A stretch of DNA of 64,000 bases. Origin: Dehalococcoidia bacterium. GTDB taxonomy: Bacteria; Chloroflexota; Dehalococcoidia; DSTF01; JACRBR01. The stretch spans positions 62,001-126,000 of the forward strand of contig JAJTXQ010000039.1 of the NCBI GenBank assembly GCA_021462855.1, written 5' to 3'. Below, piece by piece: positions 42,896 through 51,305 of this stretch (its first letter is position 1; every line of letters begins with the position of its first letter). The notes under the pieces are model-generated. The model was not told where the DNA came from, ran no database searches, and saw nothing but the letters and a program-made list of their open reading frames with translations. Made by a program: the position numbers and the translations under genes.

Positions 42896-44115
42896 CCGAG
42901 CGCGTCCTTCGCCACTTGGCCCTGCCTGACGACGAGGCGCACGTTGCGCGCGTCGGCCAGACAGGCGATGTCGGCGACCGGGTCGCCCTCGATGACGATG
43001 GCGTCGGCGTCGTGGCCCTCGACAAGCGTGCCGGTGCGATGTTCCAGGCGGAATAGCTCGGCGTTCGTCCGCGTCGCGCTCACGATCGCCTCCATCGGCG
43101 ACGTGTGCCGCGCCTTCTCGACGATCTCCGACGCCCGGCGTGTCTGCCGCGGGCCGAGCAAGTCGGATCCGGACGCGATGCGGACGCCCGCTGCCCGCGC
43201 CGTCGCAACGCTTCGCGCGACTTCGCCGCGCACGAGGTCGAGCTTCGCGCGCGAGTACTCCGGCACAGCCGATGACCGTGCGAGGATCTCGAGGATCACG
43301 AGCGTCGGCACGAGGTACGCCCCCTGTTCTGCCATCCGCGCGGCCGTCGTCGCGTCGAGGATGCTACCGTGCTCGATCGAGCGCACGCCGGCATCGAGCG
43401 CGTTGCTGATGGCGCCGCTCGTGTGGCAGTGGGCCATCACGTAGCGTCCGAAGCCGTGAGCTTCTTCCACCGCGGCCGCCATCTCGGCCACGCTGAACTG
43501 CAGGCTCTCGAGCGGGTCGTTGGGCGACATCACCCCGCCCGATGCCATCAGCTTCACCTGCGTCGCGCCCCGCCGGAGCTGGATGCGCGCAGCCCGGCGC
43601 ACGGCGTCGGCGCCGTCGCAGATCTCCGTGTGCGCGACCAGTCCCGGGATCGACGGCGGCGCGGCGTCGTCGAACCGGTAGCGCTGGTCGCCGTGCCCGC
43701 CCGTGATCGACAGGAACGAACCCGACGCCAGGATCCGCGGACCGGGGATCTCACCGGAATCGACGGCCTGCGCGTATGCCACATCGAGTCCGCCGGCATC
43801 GCGCACGGTCGTGAACCCCTCCTCCAGCGCCAGCCGGATGTTCTCGACGACCTTGAGTGCATACGAGAGGTGCGTCTGCGGCGGGTCGTTCGCGCCGGCC
43901 GCCACGAGTCCGAAGTGCACGTGAGCATCCATCAGCCCCGGCATCAGTGTGCGGCCGGCGCAGTCGATGCGGCGGGCGCCGGCGGGTGCTGCGATCTCGC
44001 CCGCTCCGGCGATGCGCGCGATTCGTCCCTCCTCGGTGAGCATCGCCGCGCGCGGCCGTGGCTCGGCGCCGGTCCCATCGAGGAGTGTGGCGTTGTCGAG
44101 CAGCAGTGCAGTCAT
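42892..44115 (-). CDS. Amidohydrolase family protein (imidazolonepropionase/prolidase-like)
   Basis: 407 residues. The N-terminal strand LLDNATLLDGTGAEPRP leads to LMPGLMDAHVHFGL with the HxH metal site. The bridging lysine region is TQVKLMASGGVMSP, and YVMAHCHTSGAI, GVRSIEHGS and RIASGSDLLGP supply the further His and Asp ligands. This is the pattern of the Xaa-Pro dipeptidase/imidazolonepropionase-like group. The ATG has a GAGG site. A membrane protein and an enolase-superfamily enzyme are encoded just upstream on the same strand, so an operon for a catabolic pathway is possible. Confidence 0.9.
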   Translation of the reverse strand: MTALLLDNATLLDGTGAEPRPRAAMLTEEGRIARIAGAGEIAAPAGARRIDCAGRTLMPGLMDAHVHFGLVAAGANDPPQTHLSYALKVVENIRLALEEGFTTVRDAGGLDVAYAQAVDSGEIPGPRILASGSFLSITGGHGDQRYRFDDAAPPSIPGLVAHTEICDGADAVRRAARIQLRRGATQVKLMASGGVMSPNDPLESLQFSVAEMAAAVEEAHGFGRYVMAHCHTSGAISNALDAGVRSIEHGSILDATTAARMAEQGAYLVPTLVILEILARSSAVPEYSRAKLDLVRGEVARSVATARAAGVRIASGSDLLGPRQTRRASEIVEKARHTSPMEAIVSATRTNAELFRLEHRTGTLVEGHDADAIVIEGDPVADIACLADARNVRLVVRQGQVAKDALG

Positions 44116-44132
44116 GGTCGTCCTCCGTGCGG

Positions 44133-44564
44133 CTACGGCGTCGGCGCCGGCGTGTCGCGCAACTCCTGCGTGTGGTAGAAGCCGTTGACGTCGAATGACA
44201 CGCGAAACTCGGCGTCGGACAGATCGTGGTACGGGAACAGCTTCTCGGCGATCACGCGTCCGTCGATGCTCGTCGCAACGACGTGCAGCACCGGGCCGGG
44301 CGTCGCGCCGGCGGCCGCGGTGGTCGGCAGCGACTCGCGCTTCACGACGAACGTCGCCTGGTGGTCCGCGAGCAGCGTGTGCGACTGTCCGTCATCTAGC
44401 GCCACCACGGCGGTCTGCGCCGATTTGTTCGTGATGACGAGCCCGCGCTGCGTGCCCGCGCTCCCGCTCAGTTGCGCCCACAGCACCACGCTCAGCACGA
44501 CGACCGTGATGACGACGAGCGCGCCGAGCAAAACCCACGCACGCCGCGGCATGTCGCGCGGCAT
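44133..44564 (-). CDS. Hypothetical membrane-anchored protein
   Basis: 143 residues that I do not recognise. An N-terminal membrane helix (about 9-30, AWVLLGALVVITVVVLSVVL) is followed by a beta-rich extracytoplasmic domain of about 105 residues without cysteines. Conserved-looking pieces are GLVITNKSAQTAVVALDDGQ and FRVSFDVNGFYHTQEL. It lies 3 nt after the MR-family gene and 17 nt before the amidohydrolase, both on the same strand, so it is probably co-transcribed. Confidence 0.7.
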   Translation of the reverse strand: MPRDMPRRAWVLLGALVVITVVVLSVVLWAQLSGSAGTQRGLVITNKSAQTAVVALDDGQSHTLLADHQATFVVKRESLPTTAAAGATPGPVLHVVATSIDGRVIAEKLFPYHDLSDAEFRVSFDVNGFYHTQELRDTPAPTP

Positions 44565-44567
44565 CGC

Positions 44568-45683
44568 CTATTTCTGCTCCAGCGACTTCAGCCGGTCCTC
44601 GTCCAGCGTCACGCCGATGCCCGGCGCGTCGGGCACGTGCAGATAGCCGTCGCGATCGATCATCAGCGGCTCAGTGAGCATGAAGTCGCGGTACTCCGGC
44701 ACCCAGTTCGGCGGGGCGTACGGGAACTCGATGAACGGGCAGTTGGACGCCGCCGCCGCGACATGAAGGTTCGCCGCCAGGCCGATGCCGTTCGTCCACG
44801 TGTGCGGCGCAAAGAGCAGGTTCGCCGCCTCCGCCATGCCCGCGACCTTGCGCGCCACCGTGATGCCGCCGGCGAACGTGCAGTCCGGTTGGTACACGTC
44901 GAGGCTGCGCTTCTCGTGGTACACCTCGAACTCGTGCAAGCCGGTGTTCAGCTCGCCGCCGGCGATGCGTACGGTCGTGTTGGCGCGCAGCTCGGCGAGG
45001 CCCTCGTAGTCGTAGGCGTACAGCGGCTCCTCGAGCCAGAACACGTCGTAGTGCTCCAGCTCGCGGGCGACGGTGCGCGCCGTCTTGCGGTCCCACGGGT
45101 GCAGGCGCGGGTCCGGCGGGATGTACCAGCCCCAGTTCCCGTCGACCATGATCTTCATCGTGTCGCCGATGGCCTTGCGCACGGCGTCCAGCACCTTCAG
45201 GTCGACGCGCCAGTCCGGGTTGTGGAAGCGCAGCTTCACCGCCTTGAAGCCGAGATCGCGGATCTTGAGCACGTCCTCGACGCGCTGCTCCGGGCTGTGG
45301 ATCTCGCCCGTCGAGCAGTACGCGAGCAGCTTGTCGTGCCTGCCGCCGAGCAGCTGCGCCAGCGGCACGCCCGCCTTCTTCGCGGCGATGTCCCACAGCG
45401 CGTTCTCGACCGGCCACGGGCGGCCCATGAAGTGCGCGACGCCGCGCAGCAGGTGCCAGTGCTCCTCGATCGCCAGCGGATCCTTGCCGACGAAGAACGC
45501 CCCCGCGGTGTTCATCGCCGTCATCAGGCCGCCGGCGCCGATGCCCGTGATCCCCTCGTCCGTGTGGATCTCGACGACCATCACGTCCTGGTGCGTCTCG
45601 GGGAACGGCCGCCACGTCGGGTGGAAGGGCTGCTTCGTCTGGTCGAAGACAAACCTGCGCATCTTGACTTCGGTGATCTTCAC
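44568..45683 (-). CDS. Mandelate racemase/muconate lactonizing enzyme family (enolase superfamily)
   Basis: 371 residues from a GTG at 45683 with GAGGAGG 5 nt upstream; the longer frame to 45854 lacks such a site. The capping domain precedes a (beta/alpha)7 barrel with the three metal ligands in IMVDGNWGW (Asp), FWLEEPLYAYD (Glu) and RIAGGELNTG (Glu). A catalytic His is likely in LLFAPHTWTNG, and KAVKLRFHNP fills the KxK position with Lys-x-Arg. These features suggest an acid-sugar dehydratase or racemase, but the substrate is unassigned. It leads a three-gene minus-strand cluster. Confidence 0.88.
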   Translation of the reverse strand: MKITEVKMRRFVFDQTKQPFHPTWRPFPETHQDVMVVEIHTDEGITGIGAGGLMTAMNTAGAFFVGKDPLAIEEHWHLLRGVAHFMGRPWPVENALWDIAAKKAGVPLAQLLGGRHDKLLAYCSTGEIHSPEQRVEDVLKIRDLGFKAVKLRFHNPDWRVDLKVLDAVRKAIGDTMKIMVDGNWGWYIPPDPRLHPWDRKTARTVARELEHYDVFWLEEPLYAYDYEGLAELRANTTVRIAGGELNTGLHEFEVYHEKRSLDVYQPDCTFAGGITVARKVAGMAEAANLLFAPHTWTNGIGLAANLHVAAAASNCPFIEFPYAPPNWVPEYRDFMLTEPLMIDRDGYLHVPDAPGIGVTLDEDRLKSLEQK

Positions 45684-45798
45684 GCGCGCCTCCTCGCTGC
45701 CATGCGAGAGCTTACCCCACGTCACCGACACGATCGAACGCGGACACGGCGCCGCGCGATACGCTGGAGCGGACCTGTTGATCGTCTCTGGAGGTTGC

Positions 45799-46458
45799 AT
45801 GAGCAGGGAGCCCGGAGCTGCGGCGGGAGACCAGTTCCACGGACGCGAGCCCACGAGTCACGAACGGATGACGGGGTTACCGTGGGACGCCTCGTACCGC
45901 GACGGCCCCGCTCCGTGGGACACCGGCGAGCCGCAACCAGCGTTCGTCCGGCTGGCATCGGCGGGCGCGTTCACGGGGACGGTGCTCGACGCCGGGTGCG
46001 GCACCGGGGAGAACGCGCTGTTCGTCGCTTCACGCGGGTTGGCGGTCCTGGGCGTCGACGTTGCCGAGACGGCGCTGGCGATCGCCCGGGAAAAGGCAAC
46101 GGAACGGGGCATCGCGGCGGAGTTCATGGCGGCCGACGCGCTCCGCCTCGGTCGGCTCGGGCGCCGCTTCGACACGGTGCTGGATTGCGGGCTGTTCCAC
46201 ACGTTCCAGGCCGGCGAGCGGTCAAGATACGTCGAGAGCCTCGGGTCAGTAACGGTGGGCGGAGGGACCCTGTACGTGCTGTGCTTCAGCGACGAGGGCT
46301 CGGACTGCGGCCCGCACCCGTTGACGCGGGAAGCGCTGGAAGCGGCGTTCGCCCCCGGCAGCGGCTGGCGGCTCGTCTCCGTCGCCGCGGACCGGGTGGA
46401 GACGCGATACCACGAAGGCGGCGCACCGGCGTGGCTGGCAACGGCGCAGCGCACGTAG
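45799..46458 (+). CDS. SAM-dependent methyltransferase (class I)
   Basis: 219 residues from the ATG at 45799 with GGAGG 4 nt upstream. The Rossmann-type SAM site is TVLDAGCGTGENALFVASRG (motif I), then VLGVDVAETALAIA (motif II acidic residue), FMAADALRL (motif III) and FDTVLDCGLFHTF (motif IV). It resembles the thiopurine/tellurite-resistance-like methyltransferases that begin PWDASYRDGPAPWD. The substrate is unknown. It is divergent from the MR-family gene. Confidence 0.88.
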   Translation: MSREPGAAAGDQFHGREPTSHERMTGLPWDASYRDGPAPWDTGEPQPAFVRLASAGAFTGTVLDAGCGTGENALFVASRGLAVLGVDVAETALAIAREKATERGIAAEFMAADALRLGRLGRRFDTVLDCGLFHTFQAGERSRYVESLGSVTVGGGTLYVLCFSDEGSDCGPHPLTREALEAAFAPGSGWRLVSVAADRVETRYHEGGAPAWLATAQRT

Positions 46459-46514
46459 GCCGCCCTTGCAGCCGCCCGCGGCTTGACGCACGCCTACGAC
46501 GAAGCTTATGCGGC

Positions 46515-46548
46515 GTTTAACAGTCGTTTAACAAGCCCGCCCTAGAAT
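46515..46548 (+). promoter_or_regulatory. Two 11-bp direct repeats and a -10 box upstream of a candidate small RNA
   Basis: GTTTAACA occurs at 46515-46522 and again at 46526-46533, exactly 11 bp apart, then TAGAAT at 46543-46548. Direct repeats with one-helical-turn spacing just before a -10 and without a good -35 are typical of activation by OmpR/PhoB-family response regulators. The TTTAAC core resembles the Pho boxes described in some phyla. The assignment is inference. Confidence 0.5.
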
Positions 46549-46553
46549 GCGGG

Positions 46554-46716
46554 TGTAGGGTAAAACCAGCGTGCAGCCTGACCTCCTGCACGTGGGACTT
46601 CCGGGGGCCGGGGCGCTCACAACTGTAAGGCCACAGAACCAGCGCCCTGGCCCGCCTTCCGAAGCCCGACCGAGCACCAACCCCTGTAGATTTCGCGAGG
46701 ACCCCGCCCCTCGCGA
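46554..46716 (+). ncRNA. Candidate structured small RNA of unknown family
   Basis: The 300-nt gap between the methyltransferase and hydrolase genes has no coding frame but folds well. One hairpin is CGTGCAG/CTGCACG (46570-46592). A long arm has GGGACTTC (46594-46601) with GAAGCCC (46661-46667) and GGCCGGGGCGCT (46606-46617) with AGCGCCCTGGCC (46641-46652, one mismatch), topped by CTGT/ACAG. GGTGT (46552-46556) can close with GCACC (46674-46678). A strong terminator ends it. It is not RNase P, tmRNA or SRP RNA by signature; 6S RNA or a novel sRNA remain possible. The downstream gene has its own -10, so a riboswitch is less likely. Confidence 0.55.
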
Positions 46717-46730
46717 TTTCTTTTGTTTTT
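46693..46730 (+). terminator. Strong intrinsic terminator ending the candidate sRNA
   Basis: TCGCGAGG (46693-46700) pairs with CCTCGCGA (46709-46716), followed by TTTCTTTTGTTTTT. It is the clearest Rho-independent terminator in the window, and no protein gene ends within 230 nt upstream. Confidence 0.9.
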
Positions 46731-46761
46731 CCGGCCGGCCTCCGGCACATAGAATCGCGCC

Positions 46762-47553
46762 ATGCCCTACGCGCCGGTCAACGGCATCGACCTGTACTAC
46801 GAGACGCACGGCCGCGGCGCCGCCGTCGTGCTGGCGCACGGCGCCGGCGGCAACCACCTGAGCTGGTGGCAGCAGGTGCCGGCGTTCGCGGAGCGCTTCC
46901 GCGTCGTCACGTTCGACCACCGTGCGTTCGGGCGCTCGCGCGACGGCGAGGGCGAAGCGATGCTTGGCCGGCGGATGTTCCACGAGGACCTGCGCGCCCT
47001 CCTGGACGTGCTCGGGATTGATCGCGCGGCGGTCGTCGCGCAGTCGATGGGTGGACGCACGGCGGTCGGGGTCGCGCTGCGCAACCCGGGGCGGTGCACG
47101 GCGATGGTCCTCGCCGGCACGACGGGCGGCGCCCTCAACGACGAGGTGCGTGCGCTGCAGGAGGACCACCGCGACAGCGCGGCCGGCCGCCTGACGCTGA
47201 TGCAGCGTGCGGTGTCACCCGCGCTGCGCGAGCGAGCGGCGGACCTCGACTTCCTGTATCGCTCGATAGCGCGGCTCAATCCGCCGCGGCCGCGCGACTT
47301 CCTGGCGCCGATCCCGGGCTACACCGGCAGCTCCGCGGGACGGCTCGCCGAAGCGGACTTCCCCGTGCTGTTCCTCGTCGGCGAGCACGACGCGATCACC
47401 CCGCCGCCGGTCGTCGAGGCGTGCCATCGCGCGGTGCCGGGGTCACGGTTCGCGCAGATCGGCGGCGCCGGGCATTCGGCGTACTTCGAGCGGCCGCGTG
47501 CGTTCAACGAAGCTGTGCTCGCCTTCCTCGGCGAGGCGTACGGCGCCGGCTAG
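46762..47553 (+). CDS. Alpha/beta hydrolase
   Basis: 263 residues covering the whole fold. The oxyanion loop is [16 protein letters not shown]. The nucleophile elbow is [11 protein letters not shown], where Ala replaces the first Gly of GxSxG. The acid is in [14 protein letters not shown] and the catalytic His in [12 protein letters not shown]. The substrate is unknown; esters or C-C bonds are possible. TAGAAT lies exactly 6 nt before the ATG and there is no ribosome site, so a leaderless transcript is likely. The stop overlaps the convergent FKBP stop at a CTAG. Confidence 0.9.
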   Translation: MPYAPVNGIDLYYETHGRGAAVVLAHGAGGNHLSWWQQVPAFAERFRVVTFDHRAFGRSRDGEGEAMLGRRMFHEDLRALLDVLGIDRAAVVAQSMGGRTAVGVALRNPGRCTAMVLAGTTGGALNDEVRALQEDHRDSAAGRLTLMQRAVSPALRERAADLDFLYRSIARLNPPRPRDFLAPIPGYTGSSAGRLAEADFPVLFLVGEHDAITPPPVVEACHRAVPGSRFAQIGGAGHSAYFERPRAFNEAVLAFLGEAYGAG

Positions 47554-47897
47554 CGCACGCCGAGCAGCTCGACGTCGAAGATGAGCTCCGCGTTCGGCGG
47601 GATCACGGGCGGCGCGCCGCGCGACCCGTAACCCAGGTCCGGCGGGATGATCAGCTGCCGCTTGCCGCCAACACGCATCGACATCACGCCTTCGTCCCAG
47701 CCGCGGATCACCTGCCCGACGCCGATCGTGAACTCGAACGGTTCGCCGCGGTCAACCGAGCTGTCGAACTTCTTTCCGTCGGTGAGCCGGCCGGTGTAGT
47801 GCACGCTCACGCGCTTGCCCTTCGACGGCGCCTCACCGCCGCCGACGACTTCATCGATGTACTGCAGCCCGCTGCCCGTCGTGGTCTTGTCCGTCAC
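47550..47897 (-). CDS. FKBP-type peptidyl-prolyl isomerase, cytoplasmic
   Basis: 115 residues, a single FKBP domain without a signal peptide. [18 protein letters not shown], then [34 protein letters not shown] and the end [12 protein letters not shown] are all canonical. The GTG start at 47897 follows GAGG. It is a close relative of the lipoprotein FKBP 14 nt upstream on the same strand; the two share long identical stretches in the domain and are evidently a tandem duplication with different destinations. Confidence 0.94.
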   Translation of the reverse strand: MTDKTTTGSGLQYIDEVVGGGEAPSKGKRVSVHYTGRLTDGKKFDSSVDRGEPFEFTIGVGQVIRGWDEGVMSMRVGGKRQLIIPPDLGYGSRGAPPVIPPNAELIFDVELLGVR

Positions 47898-47911
47898 GTG
47901 GTGCCTCGTTC

Positions 47912-48475
47912 CTACTGCACGCCCAGCAATTCAACATCGAAGATCAGCGCGGCCGCCGGCGGGATCGCCGGCGGGCGGCCCGATGCGCCGTACGCCAGCT
48001 CGAACGGGATGATCAGGCGGCGCTTGCCGCCGACCTTCATGCCCGCAACGCCCTCCTCCCACCCGGCGATCACGCGGCGCGCGCCGATGGTGAAGGCGAA
48101 CGGCTCGCCGCGGTCCCGTGAGCTGTGGAACTTGCTGCCATCGGTGAGCCAGCCGGTGTAGTGCACGGTCGCCGTGCTGCCTTCCTTGGCCTCATCGCCC
48201 GTGCCGGCGACCTCATCGATGTACCGCAGGCCGCTGTCAGTGGTCGTGATGTCGCCCGTGAGTGCCGGGATGCCCGGCGCGTTCCCGTCGCTCTCCGCAG
48301 CGGACGGCAGCGCGCTCGTCGCAGCGGCGGTTGGCTGCGTGGCTGGTTGCGTCGCCTGGCCGGCCGGCGTGCTCTGCGATGCGCGCGTCGGCGTCGCGCC
48401 GCCGTTGTCGTCGTCATCGCCGCAAGCGGTGAAGATGAGTGCGGCCGCCAGCGCGCCCGCGATCAGCAGTCTCAT
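47912..48475 (-). CDS. FKBP-type peptidyl-prolyl isomerase lipoprotein
   Basis: 187 residues from the ATG at 48475 (a TTG at 48481 is an alternative; AGGAGG lies upstream of both). The signal ends in LIFTAC, giving a lipidated Cys, then Asp-rich and Ala/Thr/Gln/Pro-rich linkers to about residue 80. The FKBP domain follows, with [32 protein letters not shown] and [17 protein letters not shown]. It should assist folding of exported proteins at the outer face of the membrane. The cytoplasmic paralogue is 14 nt downstream. Confidence 0.92.
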   Translation of the reverse strand: MRLLIAGALAAALIFTACGDDDDNGGATPTRASQSTPAGQATQPATQPTAAATSALPSAAESDGNAPGIPALTGDITTTDSGLRYIDEVAGTGDEAKEGSTATVHYTGWLTDGSKFHSSRDRGEPFAFTIGARRVIAGWEEGVAGMKVGGKRRLIIPFELAYGASGRPPAIPPAAALIFDVELLGVQ

Positions 48476-48561
48476 GCGCAAGATCCTCCTCCGGTCATCG
48501 AAGACGCGTCATTCTGCGTCCCGCCAGAGGCGGACGCAAACCGGACGCGGTGACGGCGTGG

Positions 48562-48937
48562 TGCCAGCGGGCCTGTAAGCCGAATTCTGTTTCCGCCCTG
48601 GGGCGGACGGTGACCATCTGTCTGGGCTGCGAGTTGCCCCGCAGCTCGAGCGGCTGACCCGGGACGCTCGGACGGGCCGTCCTTAGTCCGCCGAAGCGGA
48701 CGCGGTCCCCTATGTAGCCTTGCTCCGGGTGGGGTTTGCCCGGCCGCCGCGTCTCCACGGCGCCGGTGCGCTCTTACCGCACCATTTCACCCTTACCACG
48801 CTTGCGCGAGGCGGTATGTCTCTGTGGCACTTTCCGTCGCTTCGCAGCGCCCTGCCGTTAGCAGGCACCCTGCCCTTCGGAGTTCGGACTTTCCTCTCAC
48901 GGCTCGCGCCGCAAGCGGCCACCCGGCCCGCTGGCAT
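48562..48937 (-). ncRNA. rnpB: RNase P RNA, bacterial type A
   Basis: About 375 nt on the minus strand with the universal core: GAGGAAAGTCC (P4 5' side) near 48887-48897, ACAGAGACATACCGC, GGTAAGGGTGAAATGGTG, ATAGGGGACC near 48705, and CAGAATTCGGCTTACAGG (48572-48589) forming the 3' side of P4. The ends pair as P1 (GCCAGCGGGCC with GGCCCGCTGGC). It is the catalytic RNA of RNase P, which trims tRNA 5' ends. TATACT lies just upstream. The rnhC gene precedes it on the same strand. Confidence 0.96.
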
Positions 48938-48941
48938 CCGC

Positions 48942-48947
48942 AGTATA
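48942..48947 (-). promoter_or_regulatory. -10 box of rnpB
   Basis: TATACT on the minus strand ends 5 nt before the predicted RNase P RNA 5' end, so transcription would begin at or very near the P1 helix. Confidence 0.55.
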
Positions 48948-48962
48948 CGAGATTGCCGGCGG

Positions 48963-49901
48963 TCAGATGACGCGCTGCGTCGTGCGGAAGTGCCGCTTCG
49001 CCACGCGCGTTAGCATCTCCGCGCCACGCGACGCGACGAGCGCGCGCGCGACGGCCTCCACCTGGGCAGACGCGCCCTTCGGCAGGCGCATGCCGGCGTC
49101 GCGACCCAGCGCATCGAGCCGGCGCAAGAACTCCGCCCGCGCCAGGATCGATGCAGCGGCCACCGCCGGGTCGCGCTCGGCCCGCGGCATCTGCACGAGC
49201 CGCACGTCGCGGCCGCGCTTGAACAGCGCATCGCGGATCAGCGCCTCGTCGCCGAACTGGTCGGCGACTGCGGCCGTCGCGCCGGGGGCGCGCGCGAGGA
49301 CCTCCTCGATCGCCCGCGCGTGCGCCCAGGCGAGCAGCCGGTTGACGCTGCGGAGCTTCGCGTACAGCTCGTTGTAGCGCGGCGGCAGGATCGTCACGAC
49401 CTCGTTCGGGAAGGCGCCGCGCAGTTCGTCCGCAAGCGCCGTCGCCCGCCGGTCTGTGAGCGACTTGCTGTCCTGCGCGCCGAGCGCTTCGGCGACGCGC
49501 CAGTTGTCAGCGGTCAGCGCCACGGCCGCAACGACGAGCGGTCCGAAGTAGTCGCCCTTGCCGCTCTCGTCGCTGCCCCCCCAGCAGGCGGCGTCCGGCA
49601 CGACGGGCCCGACCGCGCCGGCGGCCCTGGGCGCCTTCACGAAAGAGGGCGTGCCCTCCAGCAGCGCCGCGATCGCCTCGGCATCCGGCGCGTCCGGCTG
49701 GTCGAAGACCGCCTTGCACCCGCCGCCCTTCGACGGATAGACGTTCAGCCCCAGCGCTCCCGAAGGGAGCGTGAGCACGATGCGGGTGCCGTTCTGGAGT
49801 GGCCGCGTGTCGGCGACGCCGCCGGCGTCGCGCGCGTACGCCGCCATGGCCGCGAGCGCCGCGGCGGCGTCGCGCGCGATGGTGATGCTCTTGGCTGGCA
49901 T
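48963..49901 (-). CDS. rnhC: Ribonuclease HIII
   Basis: 312 residues, the length of RNase HIII. An N-terminal TBP-like substrate-binding domain (about 1-95) precedes GSDESGKGDYFGPLVVAAV, with Asp111 and Glu112 of the metal site. QDSKSLTDRR, then an acidic VADQFGDEAL and ASILARAEFLRRL follow, as in this family. It cuts the RNA of RNA-DNA hybrids. Having HIII in a high-GC bacterium is notable because many use HI or HII. Its start overlaps the recombinase stop as TGATG. Confidence 0.95.
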   Translation of the reverse strand: MPAKSITIARDAAAALAAMAAYARDAGGVADTRPLQNGTRIVLTLPSGALGLNVYPSKGGGCKAVFDQPDAPDAEAIAALLEGTPSFVKAPRAAGAVGPVVPDAACWGGSDESGKGDYFGPLVVAAVALTADNWRVAEALGAQDSKSLTDRRATALADELRGAFPNEVVTILPPRYNELYAKLRSVNRLLAWAHARAIEEVLARAPGATAAVADQFGDEALIRDALFKRGRDVRLVQMPRAERDPAVAAASILARAEFLRRLDALGRDAGMRLPKGASAQVEAVARALVASRGAEMLTRVAKRHFRTTQRVI

Positions 49902-51301
49902 CAGGAGCGGAGCGTCAGGTCGACCGCGTCATCAGTGACGGTGATGCGCAGCAGCGCCTCCCGGAGCGCGGACTGCCGTTCGGCGAACGTCATCGCATCC
50001 CACCGCTCGACCAGGCCCTTTGCGTCGCGCTCGCGCGCGGCGACGCGCTCGGCGGCGCCGGCATGGTCGCCGATCCGCGTTTCAACGACCTCCAGCGCGT
50101 CCTCGACGGCGAGGCGGTCCGCCGCGGCGCTCGTCATGAGCTTGCGCAGGTTGTCGCGCGCCAACCGGCCCTTGGCCGCCGACTCCACGTAGCGCTCGAT
50201 GCGCCGGTCGATCGATCGCATGCGCCCGCGCAGCCGGTCACGCTCCCGCTCGTAATCCGCGAGTGCGTCTCCTTCGTCGCGCGGCTGGCGGAAGGCTTCG
50301 CCGCTCGCGAGCGCGGCGCCGAGCAGCCGCTGCACCTCTTTTTCGAGGTCCGCCGCGCGGCGCGTATGGTAGCTGCAGACGCTTTGGTTCGTGCGCGACT
50401 CGCACTGGTAGTAGCGGTACGAGTTCTCGACGCGCTCACCGTCCTTGCGCTTCCAGCTCTGCTTGCGGCTGACGCCGATCAGCCGGTTGCCGCAGTAGCC
50501 GCACTGCGCGACCCCCGACAGGAGGAACTGCGACGTGACGCGCGGGTTGTAGCTCGTCCGGCGCGCGTTGAGGCGGTCCTGCACGACGCGGAAGTCGTCG
50601 GCCGACACGAGCGGCGGATGGCTGCCCGGCACGCGGACGCCGAATCGCGAGTATGTCCCCAGGTACACGCGGTTCCGCAGGATGTCGCGGATGCTCACCA
50701 TGCTCCAGTTGCCGCCACGGCGCGTCTTGAGTCCCTCCTCGTTGAGCCGCCGCGCGATCAGACGGATGCCCAGGCCCTCGTTGAGGTACAGGCGGAAGAT
50801 GTAGCGCACGACGACCGCCTCCTCGGGGATCAGCTCCAGCCGGCGGCGCGCGCCGACCTTGTAGCCGTACGGCGGCCGTCCGAGCACTTCACCCTTCACC
50901 GCCTTGCGACGCATCGCCGCGCGCACCCGCTCGCTAAGGCGGTTGCCGTCCTGGGCGTTCCACAGCGCGACGATGTCGGCTGCTACGTCGGCGCCGCCGG
51001 ACATCGGCCGCACCTCCGCGCCGAGCCCTTCGAGCTGGAAGTACCGCCGCGCTGCGACCGCGAGATCGCCGCCGAGCGAATCGATCCCGGGCACGACGAC
51101 GAGGTACTCGCTGCCCGCGCGCCGGACGTAGGCGATGAGCTCACGGAATCCCGAACCGTGCCCGTTGCTCGCCGACGTATCGGCGAACGTCATGTCCGGT
51201 TCGAGCCCCTCGCGCCGGCAGTAGTCCAGGAACGCGCGGTTTTGCTGGGCGAGCGTTTGCTCGCTGCCCGTGGATTCGCGGAAATACCCGATAGCCCTCA
51301 T
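49901..51301 (-). CDS. Serine recombinase family protein with degraded catalytic arginines
   Basis: 466 residues with the layout of a large serine recombinase. The resolvase-like domain runs to about 140, the Recombinase domain (PPYGYKVGARRRLELIPEE and YLNEGLGIRLIARRLNEEG) to about 250, then a zinc ribbon (QCGYCGNRL with a later C-x9-C) and a coiled coil. Ser10 (YFRES) is retained. However, the DRLxR element is IDSLGG (73-78), so both active-site arginines are missing, and the R45 position is also not Arg. Catalysis therefore looks lost. It sits in an operon with the zinc-ribbon protein and rnhC, not beside any att site or mobile DNA. Confidence 0.88.
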   Translation of the reverse strand: MRAIGYFRESTGSEQTLAQQNRAFLDYCRREGLEPDMTFADTSASNGHGSGFRELIAYVRRAGSEYLVVVPGIDSLGGDLAVAARRYFQLEGLGAEVRPMSGGADVAADIVALWNAQDGNRLSERVRAAMRRKAVKGEVLGRPPYGYKVGARRRLELIPEEAVVVRYIFRLYLNEGLGIRLIARRLNEEGLKTRRGGNWSMVSIRDILRNRVYLGTYSRFGVRVPGSHPPLVSADDFRVVQDRLNARRTSYNPRVTSQFLLSGVAQCGYCGNRLIGVSRKQSWKRKDGERVENSYRYYQCESRTNQSVCSYHTRRAADLEKEVQRLLGAALASGEAFRQPRDEGDALADYERERDRLRGRMRSIDRRIERYVESAAKGRLARDNLRKLMTSAAADRLAVEDALEVVETRIGDHAGAAERVAARERDAKGLVERWDAMTFAERQSALREALLRITVTDDAVDLTLRS

Positions 51302-51305
51302 CCGC

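Noticed and set aside
46483-46511. TTGACG with a 17-nt spacer as a second sRNA promoter
   Set aside because: The matching -10 position reads TTATGC, which fits the consensus poorly; the TAGAAT site is better.
49901-51301. An integrated element around the serine recombinase
   Set aside because: No att-like flanking repeats, cargo genes, relaxase or phage genes were seen, and the neighbours are housekeeping genes.
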